A stretch of 64,000 nt of DNA from Denitrobaculum tricleocarpae (GTDB taxonomy: Bacteria > Pseudomonadota > Alphaproteobacteria > Kiloniellales > Kiloniellaceae): the NCBI RefSeq assembly GCF_007004665.1, contig NZ_ML660056.1, forward strand, positions 428,276 through 492,275, read 5' to 3'. Below the pieces are notes generated by a model, which was given only the letters and a program-made list of their open reading frames with translations, was not told the DNA's origin and ran no database searches. This document shows, one piece after another, positions 52,424 through 61,541 of this stretch. The first letter of the stretch is position 1, and every line of letters starts with the position of its first letter. The position numbers and the translations under genes are program-made.

Positions 52424-52481
52424 GGTTACATGTCCTGCGGGATGTTCCTACGTCCTGCCCGCTGACTCTCTCGCGGGCGGG

Positions 52482-52517
52482 AAAACCGGCCGATGGAGGT
52501 GACATCCACCGGCCGGT
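52482..52517 (-). terminator. Terminator-like hairpin between Ugp-like binding protein and GpdQ-like gene
   Basis: On the minus strand ACCGGCCG pairs with CGGCCGGT with one internal mismatch and a further TGGA/TCCA stem, and TTTTCC follows (plus-strand A-run 52482-52485). It starts 25 bp after the binding-protein stop at 52542. Confidence 0.7.
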
Positions 52518-52541
52518 CGCACTTGCTTTTCGAAAAGTCCC

Positions 52542-53801
52542 TTAGGAACCTTCGGCCGGCAGCAGGCTCTGAACCTCTTCCACCAGTTCTTCCTGAAGGG
52601 CCTTCATATCGTCGCTCTCACCCACAACAATGCTCTCGATGCCGTCGTAGATGACCTGGGTGACCGCCAGGCCGTTATCACCCGGATAGGCCTGCCAGTC
52701 GCGCAGCAGCGGCAGCTGATCGACCGCGGTCTGCTTGTTTGGGTTTTCTTTGTAGAAGTTCGCCAGGATGATTTCGTTAGCGGCTTTATTAGGCGGCATG
52801 TAGCCGGTCGTGCGGGCCACATCGGCAGCGCCCTCGCCCGAGGTGATGAACTTCAGCCAGGCCCAGGAGGCTTCCAGAACAGCGGGATCGTCGGACTGAG
52901 ACACCAGCATGGCGGCGTTACCGCCGGCCGGCAGGCCTTTGGGCGTGCCCGCGATGCCCGGGAAAGGACCGGTTTTGAGGGTGAAATCGCCCTGGGAACG
53001 CTCGACGGCACCGACAGCGGAGGTCGACCAGAACATCATGGCCACCTGACCGGCGGAGAAGGAGGAGAGCGCCTCTTTCCATTCCAGGTTTTTCATTTCG
53101 CACTCGCGGAACAGGGTCTTCATGGTCTCCAGCGCCGTCAGGCCCGCATCGCCCGCAACGTTGAACTTGCCGCCCTCGATTGTGGCTTCGTCCTGACTCC
53201 ACATCAGGGCCTGCAGGAACCAGTTGCCGGTGATGTTCCAGCCCCAGAAGATCGGGTTTTCGACGCCGTTGGCCTTCAGGGCCTTACAGGTCTCGACCAC
53301 TTCGCTCCAGGTGCTGGGGAATTCGGTGATCCCGGCCTTCGCCATCAGATCCATGTTGTAGTAACCGACCGGCAGCGACACCGAGAACGGCAAACCATGA
53401 ACCTCGTTGTTGAAGGTCGAGAGCGTCAGCATGGCGTCGTGATAGCCATCCTTGGCGAAATCGGCTTCCTTGTTGATGTAGGGCTCCAACGAGCGGGCGA
53501 TGCCCTTCTCGACCAGGATCGCCTGACGGTTCAGGCCCTGCATGGTGACGTCCGGCAAGTTGCCCGAGACGGCTTCGCGCAGGATGGTGTTGGTGCCATC
53601 CTCATAGTTTTCGTAGGTCGCGCGGATCGAAACCTCGATGTTGGGATACTGCGCATTGAACTTCGGCATGATCTTTTCGTAGGTCACATCGAAGAGGTGC
53701 GAGTAAGGATAGGCGAATTCGATCTTCACCTTTTCCTCCGCCTGCGCGGTTGCTACAAGGGATACCGCTACGAGCGCGGCGGTGGCGAGTGTGCGTTTCA
53801 T
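52542..53801 (-). CDS. Extracellular solute-binding protein, UgpB-like
   Basis: 419-aa periplasmic receptor of family 1. A signal peptide (ATAALVAVSLVATAQA) precedes KVKIEFAYPYSHLFDVTYEKIMPKFNAQYPNIEVSIRATYENYEDGTNTILREAVSGNLPDV. The family elements FSVSLPVGYYNMDLMAKAG and PAGGNAAMLVSQSDDP are present. It has the UgpB-type glycerol-3-phosphate or glycerophosphodiester context but the ligand is not proven. GAGAGACA precedes the ATG. It is the fourth gene of the transporter, after the permeases. Confidence 0.9.
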   Translation of the reverse strand: MKRTLATAALVAVSLVATAQAEEKVKIEFAYPYSHLFDVTYEKIMPKFNAQYPNIEVSIRATYENYEDGTNTILREAVSGNLPDVTMQGLNRQAILVEKGIARSLEPYINKEADFAKDGYHDAMLTLSTFNNEVHGLPFSVSLPVGYYNMDLMAKAGITEFPSTWSEVVETCKALKANGVENPIFWGWNITGNWFLQALMWSQDEATIEGGKFNVAGDAGLTALETMKTLFRECEMKNLEWKEALSSFSAGQVAMMFWSTSAVGAVERSQGDFTLKTGPFPGIAGTPKGLPAGGNAAMLVSQSDDPAVLEASWAWLKFITSGEGAADVARTTGYMPPNKAANEIILANFYKENPNKQTAVDQLPLLRDWQAYPGDNGLAVTQVIYDGIESIVVGESDDMKALQEELVEEVQSLLPAEGS

Positions 53802-53960
53802 TGTCTCTCTCTTTCGCTGTGCGGGACCCGGTTGGTTTGGCGACGGACCGGGTCCCTTCGTTTTTCCGGCTGTTGCCGGAACTCCCCTGAGTGCGATCGT
53901 TCATGATTGAGCCAATCAAGACCGTGAATCGCCCTCACAGTTAAAAATTCTCTCGTTTGG

Positions 53961-54854
53961 CTATTTCATACCCGAGAGCGTGATCCCCTCGATAAAGCGC
54001 CGCTGCGCGAGCATGAACGCCACGATCAGAGGCGTGACGATGATGGTGGCCGTCGCCATCATGGGTCCATAAAAGCTGCCGTCCGCATCGCCCTTGAACT
54101 CCCGAAGGCCCAGGGGCGGCGTGAAGAGATCCCGGTTTCCCGTGACCACGATGCGCGGCCAGAAGTAATCGTTCCAGTGCGCCACGACGGAAAAGATCGC
54201 AAAGGCCAGCAGCGCGGGCACGGCGGTCGGCAGCATGACCTTCCAGACGATGGAAAGCTCGCTCATGCCGTCCATGCGCGCGGCGTCGATCAGATCGTCC
54301 GGCACGGTCATGAAAAACTGGCGCATCAGAAAGATGCCGAAGACCGAGATGGTCCAGGGAATGATCAGCGCCGCATAGCTGTTGGTCAGGCCCACCTTGG
54401 CCAGCATGATGTAGAGCGGCAGGGCGATGGCGTGCACCGGGATCAGCAGGCAGAAGAGCACCATGCCGAAGACGAACTCCCGGCCCTTGAAACGCAGCTT
54501 GGCGAGAGCATAGGCGCATGGCAGCGCGACAATGACCTGTATCAGGAAGATCGACAGCGTGACCACGACACCATTGAAGAGGTAGCGCAGCAGCGGCGCT
54601 TCCGAGAAGGCCTTGCTGTAATTGAAGACGACCGGAAGGAATGTGCAGTCTTCGCGGCTGCCGCCGACCACGACGCAGCGCTCATCCACCATCGGCTCCT
54701 GCGCGCCGAAGAAGCCGCCTTCATTTCGGTCGATCTCGCCCGGGCTTTTAAAGGAGTAGCTGAGCATGACGTAGAAGGGCAGGATTACGATGATGGCGCT
54801 CAGGATGAGCACCAGATGCTTCCAGCCTTCGCCGATGTAATGCGCCGGGATCAT
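53961..54854 (-). CDS. ABC transporter permease, UgpE/MalG type
   Basis: 297-aa inner-membrane permease. Six or so helices, starting with LILSAIIVILPFYVMLSYSFKSP. A periplasmic insert of about 40 residues (GGFFGAQEPMVDERC...EDCTF) is unusual for the type. The EAA loop is DAARMDGMSELSIVWKVMLPTAVPALL. Its start overlaps the stop of the upstream permease gene by 4 bp. Confidence 0.92.
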   Translation of the reverse strand: MIPAHYIGEGWKHLVLILSAIIVILPFYVMLSYSFKSPGEIDRNEGGFFGAQEPMVDERCVVVGGSREDCTFLPVVFNYSKAFSEAPLLRYLFNGVVVTLSIFLIQVIVALPCAYALAKLRFKGREFVFGMVLFCLLIPVHAIALPLYIMLAKVGLTNSYAALIIPWTISVFGIFLMRQFFMTVPDDLIDAARMDGMSELSIVWKVMLPTAVPALLAFAIFSVVAHWNDYFWPRIVVTGNRDLFTPPLGLREFKGDADGSFYGPMMATATIIVTPLIVAFMLAQRRFIEGITLSGMK

Positions 54855-55825
54855 GCGTAGTGCACCTTTCGCTCAACCAGATAGCGCTGCACCAGCGTGA
54901 TGAAGAGCACGAAGACCAGGAAGACGATGGTGATCGAAGCCCCCATCCCCATAAGGTTCTGCTTAATCGCCTTCTCGTAGATCGCGTACATCATGACGTA
55001 GGTGGTCTTGGAAGGCCCCCCTAGGGTCAGGGCTTCAACCGTGTCGAAAACCTGAAAGGAACGGATGGAGGAGATGGTCACGACGAAGACCGTGGTCGGC
55101 CCCAACATGGGCCAGGTCACCAGCCGGAAACGCTCCCAGGCGCTGCGCGCGCCGTCCATCTCAGCGGCCTGCAGCAACTCGCGCGGGATGCCGGTCAGGC
55201 CTGCGAGGTAGAGCACCATGTTGAAGCCGAAGCCCTGCCAGATCCCGATGAAGCAGATGGTCCAGATCGCGTAGTCCCGGTCGCGCAGCCAGAGCGGAAA
55301 GTCGTTGCTCGCGCAGGCATGGCCATACCAGGTCTCCGCCCCGTTCACGAAGGGCAGCCAGCCCCAGTCCAACACCGACTGAACGAAGGTGCCGCAGCCG
55401 GCGGCAAGCGTGTCGTTGACCATGCCGATGGTGGGATGCAGCGCAAATTCCCAGACGATGGCCATGGCGAGCAGCGCGGCCATTACCGGCAGGAAGAAAA
55501 TGGTCTTATAGAGATCCCGTCCGAATTTGAGCGAGTTGATCAGCAGGGCCGCGCCCAACCCGAGCGCCACGGAAATCGGCACCACGGTCAGCACGTAGAT
55601 CGCCGTGGAGCGCAGCATCTTGGTATAGGTCGAGTGGCTCGCGATTTTCTCGTAGTTCTTGGTGCCGACCCAGCGCGCGTTGTCGTTCCCAAGGCTGTAG
55701 TCCGTAAAGGACAGCCCGCCCGCGATCACGATCGGCGCGATCAGGATGACAAGCATCAGGATCACGGCGGGACCGACGAACCAGAGCGGCGCAGTCCGGC
55801 CAGTCATGGCGCGGCTGCTCATCAC
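54851..55825 (-). CDS. ABC transporter permease, UgpA/MalF type
   Basis: 324-aa inner-membrane permease. The first helix APLWFVGPAVILMLVILIAPIVIAGGLSF is followed by a conserved GTKNYEKIASHSTYTKMLRSTAIY. The EAA loop is LQAAEMDGARSAWERFRLVTWPMLGPTTVF. There is a periplasmic insert (AAGCGTFVQSVLDWGWLPFVNGAETWYGH) longer than in standard UgpA. Start and stop overlap the neighbouring genes by 4 bp each, a coupled operon. Confidence 0.92.
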   Translation of the reverse strand: MMSSRAMTGRTAPLWFVGPAVILMLVILIAPIVIAGGLSFTDYSLGNDNARWVGTKNYEKIASHSTYTKMLRSTAIYVLTVVPISVALGLGAALLINSLKFGRDLYKTIFFLPVMAALLAMAIVWEFALHPTIGMVNDTLAAGCGTFVQSVLDWGWLPFVNGAETWYGHACASNDFPLWLRDRDYAIWTICFIGIWQGFGFNMVLYLAGLTGIPRELLQAAEMDGARSAWERFRLVTWPMLGPTTVFVVTISSIRSFQVFDTVEALTLGGPSKTTYVMMYAIYEKAIKQNLMGMGASITIVFLVFVLFITLVQRYLVERKVHYA

Positions 55826-56982
55826 GCGACCTCACGGGCAAGCTGGGTCGTTTCCTCGAAGCGCAGGCGCTCACCGTCACGGCCGAAGACCATCGCCGCA
55901 CCCCGGAGCTGTCCGACCCGCACGCGGTCGCCGGTCGAGAGATGGGCGGCAACTTCGGGATTGGAGCGCACCGTCAGGGTTTCGCGCCCATCGTTGACGC
56001 TCATATGCAGGAAAATGTCCGAGCCCAGGTTCTCGAAACTGCGGACATCCGCCGTCACGATTTCCTCGCCTTCCACGACCCCGGCAATGGTCAGGTGCTC
56101 GGGCCGGAGGCCAACGGCAATCTCCTGCGGCGCCGCCGCAACGCGCCGCTCCAGGCTGCGCCCGAAGAGCGTGACGCGACCGGAAGAGTCCAGATCGCCG
56201 CGCAGCAGGTTGATCTTTGGGCTACCCACGAATTCCGCAACGCGCCGGTTCGCCGGATCGGCATAAATCCGTGACGGCGTGTCGAGCTGCAGGATCTCAC
56301 CGCCCATCATCACCGCCATGCGGGTCGACATGGTCAGGGCTTCCGCCTGGTCGTGCGTCACGTAGATGAAGGTGGACGCTAACCGACGGTGCAGATCGCT
56401 CAGCTCGGTACGCATATGAACCCGCAGGGCCGCGTCCAGGTTCGACAGTGGCTCGTCCATCAGGAAGGCGACGGGACGGCGCACCATCGCCCGCCCCAGG
56501 GCCGCGCGTTGCCGCTGCCCACCCGAGAGCTGGCCGGGCTTACGTGCCAACAGTGGCTCGATCTTCAGAACTTCAGCGGTCTCCGCGACCGCCTGCGACA
56601 TGGTCTTCAGCTTCCCTGCAGCGCCGGGCAGGAAACGGCCGAGCATCGGCAAACGCTGCGCGACGCTCAAATCGCGCAGACGCAAGGGCGTCATCATGTT
56701 CTCTTTGACGGTCAGATGCGGATAGAGCGCATAGGACTGGAAGACCATGGCCAGGTCCCGGTCGCTGGCCCGGACCCCGTCGACCAGGCGCTCGCCGATA
56801 CGGACCGAGCCGCTGTTCTGTGCTTCGAGCCCGGCGATGATCCGCAACAGGGTCGACTTGCCGCAGCCTGACGGGCCGACCAGCGTCAGGAACTCTCCGT
56901 CCCTGATTTCCAGGTCGATGCCCTTGAGTACCCGTTCCTGTGAAAAAGACTTTTCAATGCGCGAAAGGACAATATTTGCCAC
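55822..56982 (-). CDS. ugpC: ABC transporter ATPase, UgpC type
   Basis: 386 aa from GTG 56982, chosen because GGGAGCGAGGAC lies just before it; upstream extension to 57138 is poor. Walker A GPSGCGKST, signature LSGGQRQRAALGRAM and Walker B VAFLMDEPLSNLD, then a TOBE-type tail (IAVGLRPEHLTIAG). This ATPase type energises sugar and glycerol-phosphate importers. It is the first gene of the operon and divergent from a LysR gene; two inverted repeats in the 146-bp spacer are likely its control sites. Confidence 0.88.
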   Translation of the reverse strand: MANIVLSRIEKSFSQERVLKGIDLEIRDGEFLTLVGPSGCGKSTLLRIIAGLEAQNSGSVRIGERLVDGVRASDRDLAMVFQSYALYPHLTVKENMMTPLRLRDLSVAQRLPMLGRFLPGAAGKLKTMSQAVAETAEVLKIEPLLARKPGQLSGGQRQRAALGRAMVRRPVAFLMDEPLSNLDAALRVHMRTELSDLHRRLASTFIYVTHDQAEALTMSTRMAVMMGGEILQLDTPSRIYADPANRRVAEFVGSPKINLLRGDLDSSGRVTLFGRSLERRVAAAPQEIAVGLRPEHLTIAGVVEGEEIVTADVRSFENLGSDIFLHMSVNDGRETLTVRSNPEVAAHLSTGDRVRVGQLRGAAMVFGRDGERLRFEETTQLAREVA

Positions 56983-57054
56983 GTCCTCGCTCCCCCAAAA
57001 CCATCTCGATAGACTCGGGTTTAGCAAAAGAAATTTACGTGCGTATGACGTGAT

Positions 57055-57093
57055 ATTAGCCGCACTAATGTAACACTTAGCCGCTATGGCTAG
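57055..57093. promoter_or_regulatory. Two LysR-type sites in the divergent ugp/LysR promoter
   Basis: ATTAG-CCGCA-CTAAT (57055-57069) is a perfect 5-bp inverted repeat of LysR-box form. A second element TTAGCC-GCTAT-GGCTAG (57077-57093) is near-perfect and shares TTAGCCGC. This fits a recognition plus activation site pair for the LysR at 57129. Confidence 0.6.
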
Positions 57094-57128
57094 AGGGACC
57101 GGCCCGTCTTCACTCAGGACCTGAAGCA

Positions 57129-58013
57129 ATGAGACCAAGCCCCTATCAGATCACCGCCTTCACCCATGCGGCGCGGGAGAAATCTTTTTCCAATGCTGCA
57201 GCTGTTTTAGGGGTGACGCAGTCCTCGATTACCCAGCATGTGGCGAAACTGGAGCGCCTGATGGGCACGCAGTTGCTGATACGGCGGCGCGAAGGCCTGG
57301 AACTGACCAGGGCCGGACAGGATCTTTTCGCGGTCTCCGACCGCCTGCGTACCCTGGAGCAACTGATCGCCGAGAAGATCGACGACTACAGCGAGCTCTC
57401 CGCCGGCAACCTGCGCATCATCGCCAACGCCCCCCGCCCGGCTCTGCCCTCCATCGCCCGCTACAGTGCGCTCTATCCCCAGGTTCAGATCGAGTTCTCG
57501 CTGGCAAGCTGGACCATGGCAATGCGCAAGCTGCGCGAACGGGAGGTTGAAATCGCGGTCATCGTCTCGCCGGAACGCAGCGACGATCTCTTCATCCGCG
57601 ACATCGGCATCTCCCGCTACAAGGCCTTCGTGCGCAAAGACCACCCCATCGCAAAGCGCAAAAAAATAGACTTGAGGGATCTCGCCGACGAAATCCTCAT
57701 CCTGCCTGAAGACGGTTCCCTGACTCAAAAGCTGATCAGTGCCAAGGCCAAGAAACTCGGCATCACCTTCTCTCGCCTGATCAAGACCACCAGCTTTCCG
57801 GTGGTCAAGGAAGCCATCCTCCACGGCGTCGGCATAGGGCTCATGCTGGAAGACGGCCAGTTTCCGTCGAACCACCTGGCCGCCGTCGAGGTCGAGGAAA
57901 TGAACGAGGCTCACAGCCTCTGCATCGTGACCCCTGCCGATAAGCGCGACCTGCGGCTGGTGAAAAGCTTCTTTAATGTGGTTGTGGACGGATCTTATGG
58001 GGAGGCGGGTTAA
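57129..58013 (+). CDS. LysR-family transcriptional regulator
   Basis: 294 aa. N-terminal winged HTH (FTHAAREKSFSNAAAVLGVTQSSITQHVAKLERLMGTQLLIRR) and a C-terminal ligand-binding domain with LRIIANAPRPALPSIARYSALYPQVQIEF. It is divergent from the Ugp-like operon, which it most likely controls in response to the imported compound. Two inverted repeats lie in between. Confidence 0.92.
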   Translation: MRPSPYQITAFTHAAREKSFSNAAAVLGVTQSSITQHVAKLERLMGTQLLIRRREGLELTRAGQDLFAVSDRLRTLEQLIAEKIDDYSELSAGNLRIIANAPRPALPSIARYSALYPQVQIEFSLASWTMAMRKLREREVEIAVIVSPERSDDLFIRDIGISRYKAFVRKDHPIAKRKKIDLRDLADEILILPEDGSLTQKLISAKAKKLGITFSRLIKTTSFPVVKEAILHGVGIGLMLEDGQFPSNHLAAVEVEEMNEAHSLCIVTPADKRDLRLVKSFFNVVVDGSYGEAG

Positions 58014-58157
58014 ATCTCCGTTCCAGGGCAGCTTCGTGTCTCCAGCAACCCGTCGGCTTCGACGCTGGGAACGACGTCGGACAAAAAGTGAAAGTCTCAT
58101 GCGCTAGGTCCGTTAACCCGGATCCGGGCTACGCGTGTACCAGATATATGAGACCCT

Positions 58158-59357
58158 CTAATGGTTTTTGTCAGTTGCGAAAGGGAAAACGCACCGGTCA
58201 AGGGCCTCTCTCAGAGCGTCGTTGACCCACGCATTCGCCGCAATCATGTCATCGAGCGAGCCCGCCTCCGACCACTCCATGACTCGCGAGGGGCCATAGA
58301 ATTGGTGGTCCGATAGAAGCTCGTGTTTCAGATGCATGAGGAGAACGTTCATGGCCAGGTCCTCGGCCGCCGCCAGAACTGCGCGCGCCCAAAGCCGGGC
58401 ATGCTCACGAATCTGGACATTGATCCTTGAGATCGGGCGGGGGTGCGTGAGTGACATGCCGTTCGTGATGAGGCTCGTCAGAACGCGGCCGCTTCCGCCG
58501 TCCGAATTAGGGGCACGAACACCCATCAAAGCTGCAATCGTCGGTGCAACATCAATGGTTTCGGCATAGTCGATCTCTGTCGCGGTTCGGATCCCCGGGC
58601 CATCGAAGACGATGGGAGTCCGTGCGCTTTCCGGGTCGAGATCCAGGTGCCATCCATGGGGCGACTGTCCGTCACCCATCAACACAAAGAGTGTGCTGTC
58701 CAGTTCACCGCGACTGGACAGGAACTCACGCAGCCGCTCGATCTGACGATCCGCGTTTCGAAGCGCCACACCATAGGGAGAATTCGGCGCGAAGACATCC
58801 TGTGACCAAGGGTCATTGGACAGGTTCTGGGCAGATTGCAGCCGGCCGGCGTTGCCGGTTTCCTGCAACATGATACGTGCAAAGAGAACATCACCCTCGT
58901 GCTCAAATGTCTTGATGTAAAAGTCGACCAGTGCTGTGTCGGTCACGTTACCGCGCGTCAGCGTGTAGTCGAAGCCATCGTTCAGGGAGCGGTATGACCT
59001 GCTGCCGGCGGCATGCAGGGTAATCCCGTCGTTGACGAAGCTATGTTGCAGATAGACTGGCCGTTCACTGAGAAAGGCGGTGCCGGCCAAAGCCATAACA
59101 TTCGGAAAGGATGTGGTGTGCCAGTCGCCGTAGGCTCCGATTGTCGGATGGGCGGGAAACGGCATCACCCCTTCCCTCGCGCTTGCGCCCCGCGTCCGCA
59201 TCGCGGCAAGCGTTCGAAGCTCAAACCGGTCTATGGCATCAGGATGAAGACCGTCGATATAGAGCATGATCACACGCTCCGGCTTCGTTTGAGCGCTTGC
59301 CTGCCCTGCAACGAAGATCATCAGCAAAAACGCGAAAATTGATCGTAACATCGTCAT
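58158..59357 (-). CDS. Exported alkaline-phosphatase-superfamily (sulfatase/nucleotide pyrophosphatase-like) protein
   Basis: 399 aa. Signal peptide LRSIFAFLLMIFVAGQASAQ, then VIMLYIDGLHPDAID, where the Asp and following region provide metal ligands, and TTSFPN with a Thr at the expected nucleophile position of nucleotide-pyrophosphatase relatives. Later metal segments are LFVLMGDGQSPHGWH and RTPIVFDGPGI. AGGAG precedes the ATG. It precedes the alpha/beta hydrolase on the same strand only by position. The substrate (phosphodiester, phosphonate or sulfate) is unknown. Confidence 0.8.
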   Translation of the reverse strand: MTMLRSIFAFLLMIFVAGQASAQTKPERVIMLYIDGLHPDAIDRFELRTLAAMRTRGASAREGVMPFPAHPTIGAYGDWHTTSFPNVMALAGTAFLSERPVYLQHSFVNDGITLHAAGSRSYRSLNDGFDYTLTRGNVTDTALVDFYIKTFEHEGDVLFARIMLQETGNAGRLQSAQNLSNDPWSQDVFAPNSPYGVALRNADRQIERLREFLSSRGELDSTLFVLMGDGQSPHGWHLDLDPESARTPIVFDGPGIRTATEIDYAETIDVAPTIAALMGVRAPNSDGGSGRVLTSLITNGMSLTHPRPISRINVQIREHARLWARAVLAAAEDLAMNVLLMHLKHELLSDHQFYGPSRVMEWSEAGSLDDMIAANAWVNDALREALDRCVFPFATDKNH

Positions 59358-59413
59358 GGATAGGCTCCTGTTTTGCGAACACGGCGAGAGTTGCTATCAC
59401 CCGGCAAGCAGAA

Positions 59414-60499
59414 TTATCTTTTAGCGCCGTCACTGCCTGAAGGGTCATCGAGATGGCCATCATCAAGGTAATCCGTCACGATCCTGAAAAATCTGTCGCG
59501 TCCTTCACCCGGCTCGAGGTGCACGTAATGCGAGGCGCCCGGCAACCTCTTTAGAGTGACATCGCCTGCGTTCGACAGGTCACGCGCCATGGTCTCGACA
59601 TCTGCCGGACGCGACCAAAAGTCGTTTTCCGAACGCAGGATGAGGACGTTCGCGCGGATCACTCCGGCGTCATAAAGCGGTCCTTCATGCACCGCCTTCA
59701 GCGTGTCTGCGATCGGGCCGGAGGGATGGCGAAAAGCGGCGGGCTCCCGTTCCGCCGCGGTCGCATCCCCCTCCATCGCGAGCTCGACGTAGCGGTTCAC
59801 AAAGGCTTCGCTGATCCCTTCAGCTTCAGTCCAGCGACCGACGAGACTCTGGGTATCGGAGAGACGATAAGCCCCGAATTTTTCGTAGTTGAATGTGGCA
59901 GGCGCACCAGGTACTGCGAAGTTCTCCGTCAAACGCCATTCACCCCCGCCGCCATAGACGGAATTGTAAAACACCAGATTGTCGATGGAACCCGGATGCG
60001 CGGCTTCGGTTGCCGCGAGCCAGTGCGACCCTGTAGCCCATCCCATTGCGCCGATGGGTTCGTTCGCGTGGCGGGCGGAGATTTCGTCCAACACGGCCTT
60101 GACGTCCTCAACCGCAACCGCCGTTGGCACAGCCGGAGGAGACGCAAAGCGGTCGACGGTCATCGACGCCGGGAAGTCCGAGCGACCATAACCGCGTAGA
60201 TCCGCGATGTAGACGGTATGACCGACTTCAGCCAGATCCTCCGCCAGCGACACTTCACCGACATCCACATCAAACGAGGCGACGCCGCCAACCCTTGCGC
60301 CATGAAGGAGCAGCACCGGACCGCGTCGGTTCTGTGCGCGCACATCTTCGACCTGCCTCACAAAAAGTTCGATTCCTGGTGCAGACGCCAAATTAAAGTC
60401 GGTCCGTGTGGCCTCCGCGGCGACCGGACAAACGAACCCGCCCACGACAAGCGCGGCAATGGATGATTGGGTTTTGATTTTGGATTTCGATCTTGGCAT
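59414..60499 (-). CDS. Alpha/beta hydrolase-like exported protein with Ala at the nucleophile position
   Basis: 361 aa from ATG 60499, preceded by GGAGAA. A signal peptide (SSIAALVVGGFVCPVAAEA) is followed by an alpha/beta hydrolase fold: VLLLHGARVGGVASFD, YIADLRGYGRSDFP and the elbow GAMGWATGSHW. The expected GxSxG reads G153-W-A155-T-G157, so the nucleophile serine is Ala. The acid (NDFW) and His (ASHYVHL) regions remain. It may be catalytically dead, or use another residue. It is divergent from a LysR gene, which may control it. Confidence 0.8.
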   Translation of the reverse strand: MPRSKSKIKTQSSIAALVVGGFVCPVAAEATRTDFNLASAPGIELFVRQVEDVRAQNRRGPVLLLHGARVGGVASFDVDVGEVSLAEDLAEVGHTVYIADLRGYGRSDFPASMTVDRFASPPAVPTAVAVEDVKAVLDEISARHANEPIGAMGWATGSHWLAATEAAHPGSIDNLVFYNSVYGGGGEWRLTENFAVPGAPATFNYEKFGAYRLSDTQSLVGRWTEAEGISEAFVNRYVELAMEGDATAAEREPAAFRHPSGPIADTLKAVHEGPLYDAGVIRANVLILRSENDFWSRPADVETMARDLSNAGDVTLKRLPGASHYVHLEPGEGRDRFFRIVTDYLDDGHLDDPSGSDGAKR

Positions 60500-60558
60500 G
60501 TGGCTTTTCTCCGAGCGGCTTGCAGTTGCTACGGAGATGGACAGCAAATCGATCTGAA

Positions 60559-60582
60559 GATAATACTATATTCGTCATTATC
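60559..60582. promoter_or_regulatory. Inverted repeat between hydrolase and LysR genes
   Basis: GATAAT (60559-60564) and ATTATC (60577-60582) with a 12-nt AT-rich spacer in the 117-bp divergent region. Candidate LysR site; it also looks promoter-like. Confidence 0.4.
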
Positions 60583-60616
60583 GATCTTTTTTAAGTATCG
60601 CAATGAGTTTGCAGCT

Positions 60617-61468
60617 ATGGCGCGTTCCGCACTCGATCATAGGGTCCTCCGTCAGTTTCTCGCGGTCGCCGAAGCCGGCTCGGTTCGCGGAGGTGCCGCA
60701 AAGCTGAACATTTCCCAACCACCCCTGACACAGGCAATCAAACGCCTGGAAAATGATTTGGGTCTCACTCTTTTTGAACGCCTGCCCAAAGGCATGACGT
60801 TGACCACCGCAGGCCGGGTTCTGGCGGAGGAAGCCATGGACCTGCTCGCACGGCTTGATCGTGCAGAAGGACGTGTGCGGCGCACGCTCGAAGCCAATCC
60901 TCTCATAAGGATTGGCTTCGTCAGTGCAGCCCTGAATGGAGCGTTGCAAGAGTTGCTGTCGTCGATTGAGGGGCGGCCGGTCGACCTGGCGGAGATGACG
61001 ACCCCCGAACAGCAGAGCGCACTTATCGAAGGCCGGATTGACGTCGGGTTGCTGCATCCACCGATCGACGTGAAGGACCTGCCGCAGCGCTCACTGGGGC
61101 GCGATCCCTTTTTGGCGGCTCTGCCGGACCGTCATGCCCTGGCGGATCGCACGGAACTCGCCTTCGCCGAGATCGCCACCGAACCCTTCGTTCTGTTCCC
61201 GCGCGAACAGGGACCGTCGCTCATGGGGGCAATCGAACGCCTTGCTTTCGAACACAACGCCACCTTGCGCGTGGCCGCGAGTGCACCGCGCGTTCATTCG
61301 CAACTCGCGATCGTTGCAGGAGGTATCGGCGTTGGACTTGTCACGGTAAGCATGGCGAAGGCTCTGCAATTTCACGGCGTCCGCTTCGTAGAAATCACCG
61401 ATACGAAAGATCGTCTTTTTACCGAACTCGTGATCGTCGGTGACGCAGACTTGATCGCCTTGGATTAA
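60617..61468 (+). CDS. LysR-family transcriptional regulator
   Basis: 283 aa from ATG 60617 (MARSALDHRVLRQFL). Winged HTH (VLRQFLAVAEAGSVRGGAAKLNISQPPLTQAIKRLENDLGLTLFER) and effector-binding domain including LIRIGFVSAALNGALQELL. An upstream extension to 60467 has no support. It is divergent from the hydrolase gene. A terminator was not found. Confidence 0.9.
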   Translation: MARSALDHRVLRQFLAVAEAGSVRGGAAKLNISQPPLTQAIKRLENDLGLTLFERLPKGMTLTTAGRVLAEEAMDLLARLDRAEGRVRRTLEANPLIRIGFVSAALNGALQELLSSIEGRPVDLAEMTTPEQQSALIEGRIDVGLLHPPIDVKDLPQRSLGRDPFLAALPDRHALADRTELAFAEIATEPFVLFPREQGPSLMGAIERLAFEHNATLRVAASAPRVHSQLAIVAGGIGVGLVTVSMAKALQFHGVRFVEITDTKDRLFTELVIVGDADLIALD

Positions 61469-61541
61469 CCAGGCATCCAGCACCCAGGTTTGATTTCGAA
61501 GGTCATTTCTCTATTGTCGCGATTATGTTTACCAGATTGGA

